Assembly: GCA_016946835.1 (NCBI GenBank)
Contig: JACVTC010000145.1
Coordinates: 376,001 to 440,000 of the forward strand
Direction of reading: 5' to 3'
Length of the DNA: 64,000 bases
Source: Neocallimastix lanati (nom. inval.)
Taxonomy: Eukaryota > Neocallimastigomycota > Neocallimastigomycetes > Neocallimastigales > Neocallimastigaceae
Part shown: positions 45,601 to 56,784 of the stretch, piece by piece
Position numbering within the stretch: the stretch's first letter is position 1
Layout: the number at the start of each line of letters is the position of its first letter
Made by a program: the position numbers and the translations under genes
Notes under the pieces: model-generated
The model's database searches: none
Seen by the model: the letters and a program-made list of their open reading frames with translations, nothing else
Told to the model about the DNA's origin: nothing

Positions 45601-46625
45601 TTAAAACATTAAGAGTGAATTCAAATAAAGGAAGCCTCAAATTTGGTTGATCTGAGATTCTTGGTCTTCCTTTGGCCTTTGGTTCAGGATTAGTAATATG
45701 AGAAGTGCTGGAGGGTGATTTTTTCTTATTTTTGAGTGGACAATTGCCGAGAGAATGATTTGAGGATCCACAATATAAAATGAGTTTTTCCCTTTTTCTT
45801 CTTTCTTTTTCTCTTCGTCGGATAGGGGTCCATAATGATCAAAATTCGAACTTGTCTTATTAAAATTCCATATTTTCTTAATAGAATTGTTGTTATTATG
45901 GTTATTGTTTGATTGATTTTGATTATTTGTAAATTGTCTGTGGGCTGATAACGGTCATCTATTCTGGAAGCTATAGTTTGTATAGCAGCAAGAGATCTTG
46001 GACCAGGGAACAGTTCCAGAATTCTTGTAGCGATTTGATCATTTAAACCAACAAGAAATGCGTCCATTTTAGCTTCTTCGTTCCATGATGACTCGTCGGC
46101 ATAAGAATTGAATTAGAGTATATAGCATCTAACGTCGCCTAACCGTTTTTGCCTTATAGTTCTGAGTTTCTGATTCGCAACGAATGTTGAGTCATAACTC
46201 CCATATACAGATTTCATTCTTTCTACGAAGACTTCGTAATTTAACAAGCAAGGATCCTGATTCTCCATAAGTGAAGCTGCCCAATTCATAGCATTGCCAT
46301 ATAATCTAGAAATAACTTAGATTACTTTTGTTTCATCATTATTGAATTGATCAGGGTGAATCATGAAGATCAAATTCATTTTAGCTAAGAATCCCTTAAG
46401 GTAGCGTCTGTCTCCGACAAAACCATCCTTATAGGTTGCGTTGGCAAAATTGTTTTCTTCCATTTTGAATGTAAGTTTCATTGTTACTTTTAATAATTGA
46501 TTATTGAATATATTGGAATAAGATATATTTAAGAACGATTTTTTCAGTATAATAGATAGAAATTGAATTATAATATACTTCTGATTAAAGAGGGTTTGAA
46601 TATATATAGTAATAATTGATCCCAC
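45600..46625 (-). pseudogene. Gypsy chromovirus gag
   Basis: The frame starting near 46456 reads MEENNFANATYKDGFVGDRRYLKGFLAKMNLIF (in parts) and MIHPDQFNNDETKVI, then a stop at 46317, then RLYGNAMNWAASLMENQDP in continuation, and LVGLNDQIATRILELFPGP at 46067. This is a Retrotrans_gag-type capsid. The zinc knuckle near 45760-45790 reads ILYCGSSNHSLGNC, where the first Cys of the C-X2-C pair is replaced by Ile. Confidence 0.8.
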
Positions 46626-47690
46626 TGGAATTATTTAGAATTAAATAAGGTTTGATATTGAAATTTTAAATTTATATAATACACTAAATTAGGTACAGTA
46701 GATTTGTATATATATGATTATAGTAATTTAATAGTTACAGAGAGTTGAAAATATTTTAGAAAAGATATTGAGATTTAAAATTTGTTAGATTAAGTTGATA
46801 TAGAATTTCAGATTGATTTTGAGAGTAATAGATTTGAGATAGGATATAATTCAGGGTTGATTATTATTTTTATTTTTTTTTTTTGCTATATCCCTTGATT
46901 TAGATTTTTTTAGAGTGATAAAGTATCATATAATTATTTTGGAAGATATAGGAGTATATAAATATTTATTTTTTTTATAATTATTTTTTATTTCTTATTG
47001 AATTTCTATAAACCAAATCATATAGTATTGAGCCAGAATATATAATTTGTTAAAGCCTTGCATGGTAAGTTTCTTTAACTCTTTATTGATAAATACAGAT
47101 TAAGTCAATTGTTAGTACCAATTAATGGTAGAAGGAAGTAATGTAATTGTAATGTAATTGTATTTTTTGTTTGTATCTAACTTTTGTTAGCTTGAAAAAG
47201 TACAACGAATTATCTTCCCCAGTTATCAACAGAATCTGAACGACAAAGTATTATGGTAACGATACTTAACTATGATCGCTTTGGGAGAAGGCAAGCTTTT
47301 ATATATAACGTAAGAAATTTAAAATTATAATTAAAATAAATATTTATTTGGAGAGTACTGTTTAATGAGGGATGTTGCTCAGAAGAATATTTGTAATTTA
47401 TTTTAATTTATTTCCTTTCGCCTTGTAATTATAATAAATTTTCTTGATTTGATAGATTTCCTTGAATTGGTAGTTTTCCTTGAATTGCTTTGGCTAGTCC
47501 TTAGTGCAGGGGTACTGGGCTTCTTTTTCTTTGGGTACTTTTATTGTAACGGTTTACGCCTAATAGGTCTACAGTAATAAAGTAATTCATATTCTTAAAA
47601 AATTTAGTTAATATTTTTATTAAAATATAAAAATTTATCATTATTTTTTATATTATTAATTAGTTGTTGTATGACTTTAATACAAGATGT
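46626..47690. other. Leader/LTR-like non-coding region of the chromovirus, then junction
   Basis: No open frame. It probably contains the element's 5' LTR, but the corresponding 3' copy at 42590-42820 is too diverged to align by eye beyond an AATAAG(G)TTTGATATT match (42709 and 46646). 47470-47560 is less AT-rich (GTGCAGGGGTACTGGG). A short GTAATGTAATT duplication is at 47136-47155. Confidence 0.45.
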
Positions 47691-48430
47691 AGACTAGCTG
47701 AGGCTATACCAAGAACGATAATATTAGGTTATAGGTTAATGGATAGGCACCTCGTATATAGGAAGAAAGATAGATGTCCATGACAAGCAACTTAAGGTTT
47801 ATAAGATTGATGTCTAGAGGTTAGGATTACCAGATGTAGATTCACCAGGAAAGTACAAAGGTGAAAATATCAACATGGTACAATTGGAATAAGATGAAAT
47901 TAAAGCTGAAGGAAAGGAGATTCAACCTACAGCTAGAATTACAAACATTATTAATAAAGTAATAGATAACCAAAAAATAAAAGATACAGTATACGAATTA
48001 GCCAGGCAATTCTAACGTGAAAGAGGAATTGAATATATTGGTAACTATTATGATTATTTGGTGGATTACAAATAATGGGCAGATTGGTTAAGATTACACG
48101 AAGTTAAAAATCAAAAGGAGACTAAAATTATCGGTGACCCTACGGAAAAAGATAGGCTAGGAAGTAAACCAAAATGGGAATAAATTGTTATGATTACGCA
48201 AGAGGACTCTGTAAGAGGAAACCATAAGAAAAGTGGGACCAGAAAAGTTATTAACGATCGGCCAGATAATTGATAAGTATTATGGAGACTTATCAATTAC
48301 CAATAAAACCAGAAAGAATTGTAAGATTAGCCGAAAGGAGTAGTAGAAATCCGAAGGTAGATACTTTTTAAATAGAGGCCTAAGGCAGTAGTTATAATGT
48401 CGAGGTATTGGGCACTTTTCGCAGGTGTTT
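47690..48430 (+). pseudogene. Decayed plus-strand coding fragment, unidentified
   Basis: Composition matches the gag remnant at 41090-42583. Readable frames include ILGYRLMDRHLVYRKKD, LGLPDVDSPGKYKGENI, EIQPTARITNIINKVI, KDTVYELARQF and RGIEYIGNYYDYLVDYK, broken by stops. The family is not recognised. By position it may be the continuation of the plus-strand element, displaced by the chromovirus. Confidence 0.45.
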
Positions 48431-48437
48431 TTATAAT

Positions 48438-48502
48438 TGAAAATAAACTAACCCTATATGAAAATAAACTAACCCTATATGAAAAATAAACTAACCCTAT
48501 AT
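48438..48502 (+). repeat. Tandem repeat, about 21-bp unit, three copies
   Basis: AAAATAAACTAACCCTATATG is repeated three times (48440, 48460 and 48481 approximately), with one extra A in the last spacer. On the minus strand each unit carries ATAGGGTTAG. Confidence 0.9.
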
Positions 48503-48907
48503 TTTCATTCATTTTTTATATTAAAATTTTAAAATAATATAAAGATATGAAAATTTAATTGAAATTTTTATATTGTTGGCAAAATAAAATAAAAATACGA
48601 GAATTCATTTGAGATTTTTTTATTGTTAAATAATAATATAAAAATTTGAGTATTTATTTGAAATTTTTTTATTGTTTACAATTTATTACAATAATAACCG
48701 AAAATTTTAAATATAAAATTAATACAAATACAATATAAAATATAAATTATGTTAAAAATAAAAATTTTTAATTTAAAGTATGTACAAACTACTATATAAT
48801 TAATATTCATGTAACAATGGAAAAATATTTAGGATTTCTATTTTTAATTTAATTAAAAATAATAACAATTTAACTTTAATATATATTTTTAAATACTTTA
48901 AATCTTC
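48503..48907. other. AT-rich spacer with a degenerate 60-70-bp repeat
   Basis: Three imperfect units of the form AAAATTTGAG-ATTTATTTGAAATTTTTTTATTGTT (in halves) occur between 48540 and 48680. Nothing else is recognisable. Confidence 0.45.
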
Positions 48908-49212
48908 TGATAAAGTACGCCTTGTTCATTATCTCTTACTGGGAGAAGTTATATAATTTATTTATGAAATTTATTAATATAATATAATTTTATTTATTTA
49001 TTTATTTATTAAATATTTGCTTATTTATTTTATAATTTAAATTTATTTAATTAACTAATAATTTTTATAAATTCATATTGAATATTACTAGACTACTTTT
49101 ATTAATAAAAATATATTTAATTTGGCAATTTTTATTATTATAATTTTAACTACTTGAATTGCAAAGAATTAACATAAAAAAAATATATTCTTTATAATTT
49201 TCTTTATTAAAT
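48908..49212 (-). repeat. Partial 3' LTR
   Basis: It starts TGATAAAGTACGCC and aligns with 55469-55775 over about 300 bp with few differences (shared TCTCTTACTGGGAGAAG and CTACTTGAATTGCAAAGAATT). Homology stops at about 49212, where integrase sequence begins. Confidence 0.88.
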
Positions 49213-49952
49213 TGTATTTGGTGTACCAAATCTTGAAAAATTTGAGATAAAAATTTTACAACATCAAGTGAAGTAATTGTAGATACTGGTTGTGCCTCAA
49301 CCCATTTGATAAAATAATCTACAATAACTATGATGTATTGGTTACCACTACTAGTTTCCGGTAGTGGCCCTGTTATATCCAAACCCAAGTGTGTAAAAGG
49401 AGCTTCTACTTGAGTTGCAAATTTTTCTGTGGGTTCGGGAATTTCATTTCTTTCATTGAGTTGACAATTCTCACAATTAGAAATGAATCTTTTAATGTCT
49501 ATAGTTGTTCCCTTCCAATAAAAAGATTTTTTTAGTCTTTCGTAAGTCTTCTCAAAACCTTCATGGCCAATTGCATGAGCTTTCCATATGAGATTAAATT
49601 TCTCCTCATTGGTAGTAATGATTTTTCTTAATTTATCTTTTTCTTTTAAATATTTAATACCTTCTATAGTTATTATGCGGTCATTAATAAATTTTTGCAT
49701 AAACTCAGCAATATATGAATTTTCTTCATTAATATTTTCATTATTAATTCCAATTTCCTCATTATTATCATTATTAATGATATTATTATTATTATTATTA
49801 TTATGTAATGTATGTATATAATAAGTATTTTTATTATATTCTCTACTTTTATTCTCCAGTATTTTATCAATATATTGGAATAAATTATCTTTTTGTTGGT
49901 TCAATTGATCTTTTAATTGGATTATATCATTAATTTTATGTTTTTCCTGCAT
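49200..49952 (-). pseudogene. Gypsy integrase, truncated in the catalytic core
   Basis: An Asn-rich linker precedes the zinc domain HAIGHEGF...CENCQLN and the first catalytic Asp (GLDITGPLP). The frame continues IVDYFIKWVEAQPVSTITSLDVVKFLSQ. After a one-base shift, SRFGTPNTI is the last integrase sequence, just before the second catalytic Asp would appear. The DNA then becomes LTR. Confidence 0.85.
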
Positions 49953-50898
49953 AAAGTTATTTTCTTCATTATATTGTAATAAATGAGTCTATATTAGCTA
50001 ATATATTAGAATAGTATTCTATTATATGTCTTTTCAATTGAAGTATTTGAATTAAAATTTTTCTTAATTTATTTTGATTTATTTTTAATTTATTAAAATT
50101 TATATTGTTATGTATATTATAAGAAGATTCTAATATATATGTGGGAATTGGTATTTTTAAACGGAACTTTAAAGTTTTCTGAAAATTTCAAATTATTTAT
50201 ATACCACCATTTTTCTCTCACTTTTTGAAATTTTAAATTTTTAAGATTAGAATTTTTTTTATTAATTTTGAAACTTGTGTTATTATTTGTAGTAATATGT
50301 GGCGTATTAAGATTAATTAATTTATTAAATTCATTATTTTCTTTATTATTATTATTTTGTATATTAAAATTATCATCCTTAATTTTTATTCGTGACAATG
50401 CGTCAGCCAAATAATTCCTTTTTCCTTGTTTGTATAAAATTTTAATCCTTAACATACTGATTGTTATGCACCATCGAATGTGGCGTAAATTATTAGGTTC
50501 TTTTTTATTAAACCTATTAATGGTTTATGATCGGTATATAACAAAGTTTCATGCTTATTACCTGATATGTTGTATTTGAACTCACTTGCAAAGTAATATA
50601 CTGCAGTTCCTTCCAGGTCCGTAATACTGTAATTTAATTCAGCCTTGTTTAATGTTCTGCTTATGAAATGTATTGAATATTCTTTTTTATCGTTTTCGTC
50701 CTTTTGAAGCAGAACACCTCCAATACCTAATTTGCACGCGTCCGTCCTGATTATGAATTGTCTGTTGAAATCAGGGTAATGTAGAATCGGAGCAGAAATT
50801 AAAGCTTCTTTTAGTTTATTAAAACTATCCTGATGTGTACTTTCCCATACATAAAGTACATTCTTTCTTAATAATTTGTATAGTGGCGCGGCTATCAT
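49953..50898 (-). pseudogene. Gypsy RNase H and Asn-rich linker
   Basis: 50898-50464 reads AAPLYKLLRKN, then RTDACKLGIGGVLLQ, DLEGTAVYYF and TDHKPLIGL, an RNase H with its acidic motifs present. A one-base shift near 50490 moves it to the next frame, where RIKILYKQGKRNYLADALSRIK and the Asn/Lys-rich linker follow (50455-50117). A further shift lies near 49985. Confidence 0.85.
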
Positions 50899-51909
50899 GG
50901 CAAAATTATTGATATATTTTCTATAATAGCCAACAGAACCTAAGAAAGATTTAAGTTCTGAAATATTTTCTGGTTTAAGCCACTTAGATACAGCGTTAAC
51001 TTTGAATTTAATAGTTTTGAGGCCATTATTAGATACTACATGGCCGAGTAATTTTACCTCCTTAAAAAAGCAACATTTTTCAATGTTGATTTAAACTTCA
51101 AATTTACGAAATATTTCAAAAACTTGTTTAAGGTGTACTAGATGATCTTCAATAGAATTAGAAAATATGAGAATATCATCAAGGAAAACAAAGACACATT
51201 TACCTAATAAATCAAAAAGAATGCGATTCATTTCTCTTTGAAATGTGGCTGGGACACCAGTTAGACTAAATGGCATAACCTTGTATACAAAATTTCCGAA
51301 TTTCGTAGTAAAGCTAGTAAAATCAATACTATCGTTATCCATACGTATTTGATGATATCCCGAAAATAAGTCCAGAGTAGAGAATACTACAGCACTGCCT
51401 AAGGAACTAAAAATTTCATCAATGTTAGGTAGAGAATATGAATCAGGAACACTCATAGAGTTCAATTTTCTATAATCCGTGCAAAGTCTCCATTTGCCAT
51501 TCTTTTTCATAACAAGCACTATTGGGGAAGACCAAGACGAATAAGATTGAACAGTAAGACCTTGGTTAATAAGTTTAATTAGTTCAGCCTTTAAAGCATC
51601 CGATTTTAGTCTGTTAAGTTTATAAAATCTACTTTTAAAAGGGACAGAATTTTTAAATAACTGAATATGACGTGGTCTTAATTTAGAAGGAGAAAGTTGT
51701 TCAGAAGAAGTGGTGACGATGTCAATAAAATCAATTAATAGTTTAGATACATTAGATTTAAAGGGACTACCTATCTTTGCTTGAAATTTTTCAGAATGGA
51801 TGTATTCCAAGGGAGAAAGATTTTCTACAGGTGGCGTAATATTTTGTGGCACATCTTCATAACTTTGTGAATTTTCAATTTGTGGCGCGGATATTATAAC
51901 ATTATTCAT
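50899..51909 (-). pseudogene. Gypsy reverse transcriptase
   Basis: All RT blocks are present: LRPRHIQLFKNSVPFKSRFY, ALKAELIKLINQGLTVQSYS, GKWRLCTDYRKLNSMSV, FSTLDLFSGYHQIRMD, MPFSLTGVPATFQREMN and the catalytic block VFVFLDDILIFSN (LDD in place of Y-V-D-D, a known variation). A stop at about 51092 (after FRKFEV) interrupts the connection region, which resumes as LLGHVVSNNGL and SVGYYRKYINNFAM. Confidence 0.9.
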
Positions 51910-52002
51910 TTTATTTAGGGTATTAGTTTCTTCATTAAAATTTAAGGAATTAATTGATCCTTTACCAATAAATTTAATAAAACAAGAAATATATTCTAAA
52001 TT

Positions 52003-52410
52003 CTAATTTTCCAATAAAAGTGTAATGACATCAAACGAAGCAAGAGAATAAAAACGACATAATGACTTAGAAATAGGATGTATAAATAAATAATTATCAG
52101 CGATTGTTTTCATACCAATTAGCAAATCGAAATAATTAGAAGTATTAACTATAATACAAAAATTAGCTGAAAATGAATAATTATTAATAGTAACATAAAG
52201 TTTGACGACAATAGAATCGGTGATAGTATTATAACCTAAAGCTTCACAAATGCGTCCACGGCAAATACCAACCATATCATATTTTCCTTGGTAATTGAGT
52301 AAAATAATCTTTAGAGATAAGATTTAAATTACTTCCAGAATCCACTAATAATTTATTATTAATGTTATCAATAGAAGCCATAACCATGCCCAAGTCATCA
52401 TCTTTGAACT
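52003..52410 (-). pseudogene. Gypsy aspartic protease
   Basis: The frame near 52335 reads NKLLVDSGSNLNLISKDYF, with the catalytic DSG. After a frameshift near 52280 the second half is open to 52003, with YFDLLIGMKTIADNY corresponding to the flap and C-terminal region (LLIGxxx motif). Confidence 0.8.
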
Positions 52411-53318
52411 TGCGATTAATATTATTATTAGAATCATAATTTAGAATAAAATCATTATTAATATTAATTGAACTTGAAACTTTTAATTTTTCTAATTTTA
52501 AATATTTATTTAGTTCAGATCTTAATTTTGGGCAAATATCTAAAAGTTGTACAAAAGAAATGTCACATTTTGAATTTGCTATGTCCTTTGCTATATTATA
52601 AGGTTTAGTGTGAGTAGTACTAGCTAAAATTGTATGTTTTTCTAAACTATTAATAAAATTATTATTATTTTATTGATCATGTGGATCAGGTGGATCTTTG
52701 ACATTGAATCTAACCTTCTTATCTTTAATGCCAGATTTGGAATTTTTACTGTCAGAACTATTATTTGAAACATTAGAATTATTTATGTTATTATAGTTTA
52801 AATTATTAGGAAATTTATTTATAGAATTATTTAAAAAATCGTTATTGTTATTATTAGAATTATTATTAAAATTTTTATTTGAAAAATTATTATTATTAAA
52901 ATTATCGATGGAATTATCTAAGTTATTAAAATTATTAATATTATTATTAATGTTTTCATTATTTGAGTTGTTATAATTATTATCATTATTAACAGAATTG
53001 TTATTTATGTTAATATCATCAAATTTATTATTATTAGTATTTTCAATATTATTATTAATTTTGTTGTTAATAATATTTTTAGAATTATTAGAATTAGAAT
53101 CATTTACAAAATCCGAATCATTATTAATATTTTTATCAAAAATTTTTGTATTATTGAAGGTTCAGTTGTTTTGACAGTACTTTTATCAGTAGTATTTGTT
53201 TTTGTTTTTCTAATAAGGGTTCCTGGTTCTAAGGTTGAACTTTTCCTTTTAATAGCGTCCACGTAGAATTTATTAGAATATGTACTTTGATTAAGGGGAG
53301 GGTACAGACTCCCCTTAA
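52411..53318 (-). pseudogene. Asn-rich gag-pol linker
   Basis: Low-complexity AAT/ATT-rich coding-like sequence that translates on the minus strand to poly-Asn with interspersed Ser, Phe and Asp. Part near 53190-53280 reads a Lys-rich segment (AIKRKSSTLEPGTL). There is one stop near 52672. Confidence 0.6.
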
Positions 53319-54600
53319 CTAGTTTAAAGAACTAGCTTCCTCCGTACTATCTTCATTATTATTATTAATATTTGGCTGGTAGTTATTTGCAGGGTTATAA
53401 TAATTATTAAAATTAAAATTTGAATTAAAATTTGGATTATTAAAATTATTATAATTTTTGTTATTAAAGTTTTGATTATTAAAATTTTTATTATTAAAAA
53501 GTTGATTATTAAAATATTGAATATTAAAATTTTGGTCATTAAAATTTTGACTATTAAAATTTTGATTATTAGAATTACTAAGATTTTGATAATTAAAATT
53601 ATTACCATTATTAAAATCATTGTAATAAGTAAATCCACTAAATTTTGAATTATCATTAAAATATTTAGTTTCATAATTAAAATTATTAAAATTGCTATTA
53701 TTCATTGGATAACTAGGATTATAAAAACTGTGGTTGGAATTATGAAAAGTATTATTTTCATTAGCCCTAAAATCATTACGTTTTAGAAATTTGTATTGTG
53801 CAAATTTCGCACAATCGGAAATTGAATGACCTTTTTCGTGACAAAATTTACAAAAAGAAACTTTTTGTTTATTGTTAAAATTAGACAGGTTTAAATTATT
53901 GTAATTATTATAATTATAATAATTATTATTGTAATTATTTATATTATTGTAATTATTAAATTTAGGATTTTTATTAAAATTAGTATTTTTATAAATTTTA
54001 TTTTTAGGGAACCCATTATTATTATTCTGAGTTTTAATTCTTAACTCAACTTCTAATTTATCGTAGAACTCAGCTGCTTCCATAGCTTCTTCTATAGTGA
54101 TATCTTTATTTTTAGTTTCCAATTTAATATTGCGCCACACCCAAACTTTATTTATTATTAGGTAATCACTTGTGAATAACTTTAGTTTGAATTTATCATC
54201 AAACTTATTATATAGTTCAGTATATTTCTGGTTGAATTTTATAATATCATCGTTTTTATTTATTTTCATTGATTTCAGCTTGTTGATGATATCTTCCGGA
54301 TTTCTTTTCATCATGTAGGTTTTAAGTAGTATTTCCTTCATCTTTTCTAATGAAGGAAATTCTTGCTCACCCCAAAAATTTGTTTTTACAGCTTCAGTGA
54401 TATTTTTGGCCCCTGCGCCTTGAACTTTCATTAAGCACCAGTCAAAATAGTCAGGTGGTTCTTTAAAACCTTAGACGCGATTCAAACCACAAATTGATTA
54501 TACCATTCTTCTACGTTATAGTCTTTATCAGTGATTGTAATAATACCTTGTTATGACATAAGGCGATACGGTCTTATCATATTATCATTAAATTCTTGCA
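53319..54600 (-). pseudogene. Gypsy gag, Asn/Phe-rich, with zinc knuckle
   Basis: The N-terminus (54600-54440) is interrupted by stops but reads MQEFNDNMIRPYRLMS and VEEWYNQFVVW. 54431-53319 is open for 370 codons: capsid-like KNITEAVKTNFWGEQEFPSLEKMKE (in parts), then IIKFNQKYTELYNKFD. The zinc knuckle CKFCHEKGHSISDC (C-X2-C-X4-H-X4-C) lies at about residues 194-207. A tail of NFNNQNFN-type repeats rich in Asn and Phe follows. It binds nucleic acid and forms particles in relatives. Confidence 0.85.
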
Positions 54601-54840
54601 TTTTTCTCTTATTTATTAATTCAATTAATTATTTTAAAATTATTTCTAAAGAAGCCACTTTTTTTTTTTTTTTTTTTTTTTTTATAATCCACTATAGTTC
54701 AATATAGGCTATTTGTAGTCAGGTGATTTAATAATACTTTATGTAAATTTTATTATATCTTAAATTTAAAATAATATTTCTATTTTTAAAATTCAATATA
54801 TACACTATATTACACTATATTATAATATATTTAATGATAA

Positions 54841-55098
54841 TTATTGTGGCGTTGTTATTATTAGCACTAATTCCGACCAAAGTAACTATAACAGACGTAT
54901 TGATTAGGGTCTTTCGCACAATAATAACGGTTCCGTCACTTTATTCACACGATCTATGTTCCGTCACGTGCTATGTGATCTTGTTATTACTGTCTAATAT
55001 ACCCCTGGTGAGAATCAACACGGCTTGTCTATGCTGAGATACCTTGTTAATTAGTTACTAATAAGAAAAGTATATTTCTATTAGCAACGCCACAATAA
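54841..55098. mobile_element. 258-bp MITE-like element with 14-bp perfect terminal inverted repeats
   Basis: TTATTGTGGCGTTG at 54841-54854 is the exact reverse complement of CAACGCCACAATAA at 55085-55098. The interior is markedly less AT-rich than the surroundings (TTCCGACCAAAG, GGTTCCGTCAC twice, CACGTGCTATGTG) and has no ORF of note. It sits between gag and the primer-binding site of the gypsy element, a place where insertion would separate packaging or translation signals. Target-site duplication cannot be judged in A/T flanks. Confidence 0.7.
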
Positions 55099-55451
55099 TA
55101 ATAATTTTTTTTTTTTTTTTTTTATAAATAAATAAAAATATATTAAATATATTTATATATATAATAAAATATAATCAACTCTTTTAATAAAATTATATAA
55201 ATATATATTACTATATAATTATATATAATACTATTTAATCAATTTTGTTATAAAATTATATAAATATATATTAAAATATATTTATATATAAAATACTATT
55301 TAATTTAAAAAAAATTTTAATAAAATTAATTTTCAAAATTTTTAAATTTTTGAAATATGTGTTTTTAAGAAAATTAGAAACTATATATTTTATTATTTTT
55401 TTTTTAATAATTATTGTAAAATAATTATAACTTCTTCCCCTCCAAAGAGAA

Positions 55452-55466
55452 CCGATATCTCCACCA
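55452..55466 (-). other. tRNA primer-binding site
   Basis: CCGATATCTCCACCA on the plus strand, two bases from the LTR start at 55469. It is identical to 13448-13462. The complement continues with GGTTCTC here and GGCTCTT in the other element. Confidence 0.82.
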
Positions 55467-55468
55467 TT

Positions 55469-55785
55469 TGATAAAATACGCCTGATTCAGTATCTCTTAC
55501 TGGGAGAAGTTTTATAATTTATTTATGAAATTTATTAATATAATATAATTTTATTTATTTATTTACTTATTAAATATTTGTTTATTTATTTTATAATTTA
55601 AATTTATTTAATTAACTAATAATTTTTATAAATTCATATTGAATATTACTAAAATAATTTTATTAATAAAAATATATTTAATTTGGCAATTTTTATTATT
55701 ATAATTTTAACTACTTGAATTGCAAAGAATTAACATAAAAAAAAATGTATTCTTTATATAATTTTCTTTAATTATAAACTATTTA
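55469..55785 (-). repeat. 5' LTR, portion alignable to the 3' copy (true right end not determined)
   Basis: It starts TGATAAAATACGCC next to the primer-binding site. Homology with 48908-49212 ends near 55785 because the 3' copy is truncated. The LTR probably continues to around 55994 (ATTATTAATCA), judged only from the TG...CA rule. Confidence 0.75.
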
Positions 55786-55994
55786 AAAATAATAAGAAAT
55801 AAATATTTAGTTAAATATTATAAAAAGTATAATATAAATAATAAAATATTTATAATAATTAGAACATATAAAAATATAATAAAAATATTATAAAAATAAT
55901 TAAAATGAAATAAAATAAAACTTAATTAATTTATAAATTATTTACATAACGTAAAATTTATGATATAAATTTATTTTTATGTAATTATTAATCA

Positions 55995-56269
55995 ATGCAA
56001 TCAGTACTTCTGGCACACACTTTAAAGACTAGGGATATATTTTTAACGCATCAAGCAAGGTCACTGTTCTGTTGTTGCGAACTGGACTTGATGCGAGGTT
56101 TGTAGAACAACCATATTGAGAGGGTCACCCCAAATATAACAGAATCTACATCAACGCTCCCTTTTCCAAGCCTACAAGAAACAATTATACAACGTATGGA
56201 AAAATTTCACCGGTAATTTTACTAAAGAGTGGAACTAAGCAAGAAGTCAACCTTTATTTAATTTTTTAA
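55995..56269 (+). other. Isolated open, less AT-rich stretch of unknown origin
   Basis: From about 56032 the plus-strand frame reads SSKVTVLLLRTGLDARFVEQPY, one stop (TGA at 56118-56120), then PKYNRIYINAPFSKPTRNN and GKISPVILLKSGTKQEVNL, ending at a TAA near 56267. Base composition is close to coding, unlike both flanks. A 9-bp stem CGCATCAAG...CTTGATGCG (56047-56055 and 56087-56095) also allows an RNA hairpin. I recognise neither a protein nor an RNA family. It may be the end of another transposon ORF. Confidence 0.4.
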
Positions 56270-56746
56270 TAATAAAATTTATTAAGATTAATATTAGGAA
56301 ATATTATTATTTTTATAATTAATATTATTATTGTATAATAATCTCATAAAGATTTATAAAGAAAGAAATTTCAATTCATTTTTATACTAATATAAAATAA
56401 AAGTTTAATAATATAATTAAATAGTACATTTAATCTTAATATATTCATACAAGTATATTAATTTTATAAAATATTACTATTTCTATTTTTCTTCGATTTA
56501 TTTTTGTCAATTTCTTAAGGGTTAAATTTAATTAAATTATTTTTGATAAATTAGTCCAAACCCTTTTGTTTATAAATATTTATTATTCCTAATATATATT
56601 TTTATAATATAAATAAATCGAATTTAAAAGATATTTGTCAATAACAAAATTAAATTTCAATTGATTTATTAGTGAATTTCATTTATAACTCCTCTAATAT
56701 TAGTGACATAATTAATTTTTACCTAAAATTCATTAATAAATGATAT

Positions 56747-56784
<38 letters not shown>

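Larger units (their letters stand above)
42584..47561 (-). mobile_element. Ty3/gypsy chromodomain element (chromovirus), integrase core deleted
   Basis: The minus-strand order is gag, protease, RT, RNase H, integrase pieces and chromodomain, which defines a chromovirus. Frameshifts and stops divide it, and the integrase catalytic core is absent. The 12-mer AATAGGTCTACA occurs at both outer edges (42572-42583 and 47562-47573), and plus-strand retroelement remnants lie outside both edges, consistent with insertion into an older element. LTR boundaries could not be aligned, so the outer limits are approximate. Confidence 0.7.
48908..55785 (-). mobile_element. Ty3/gypsy element of the Asn-rich family, 3' end truncated
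   Basis: The minus-strand order is gag, protease, RT, RNase H, Asn-rich linker and integrase, with part of an LTR at each end. It shares protein sequence, the Asn-rich linker and a 15-nt primer-binding site with the element at 9943-14020, but its LTR sequence differs. Integrase stops mid-core and runs straight into the LTR, so the end of pol and part of the 3' LTR were lost. Several stops and frameshifts show it is older than its relative. Confidence 0.88.

Noticed and set aside
48438-48502. Possible telomere or CRISPR-like array
   Set aside because: Only three contiguous units without unique spacers, embedded in retroelement DNA of a eukaryote.
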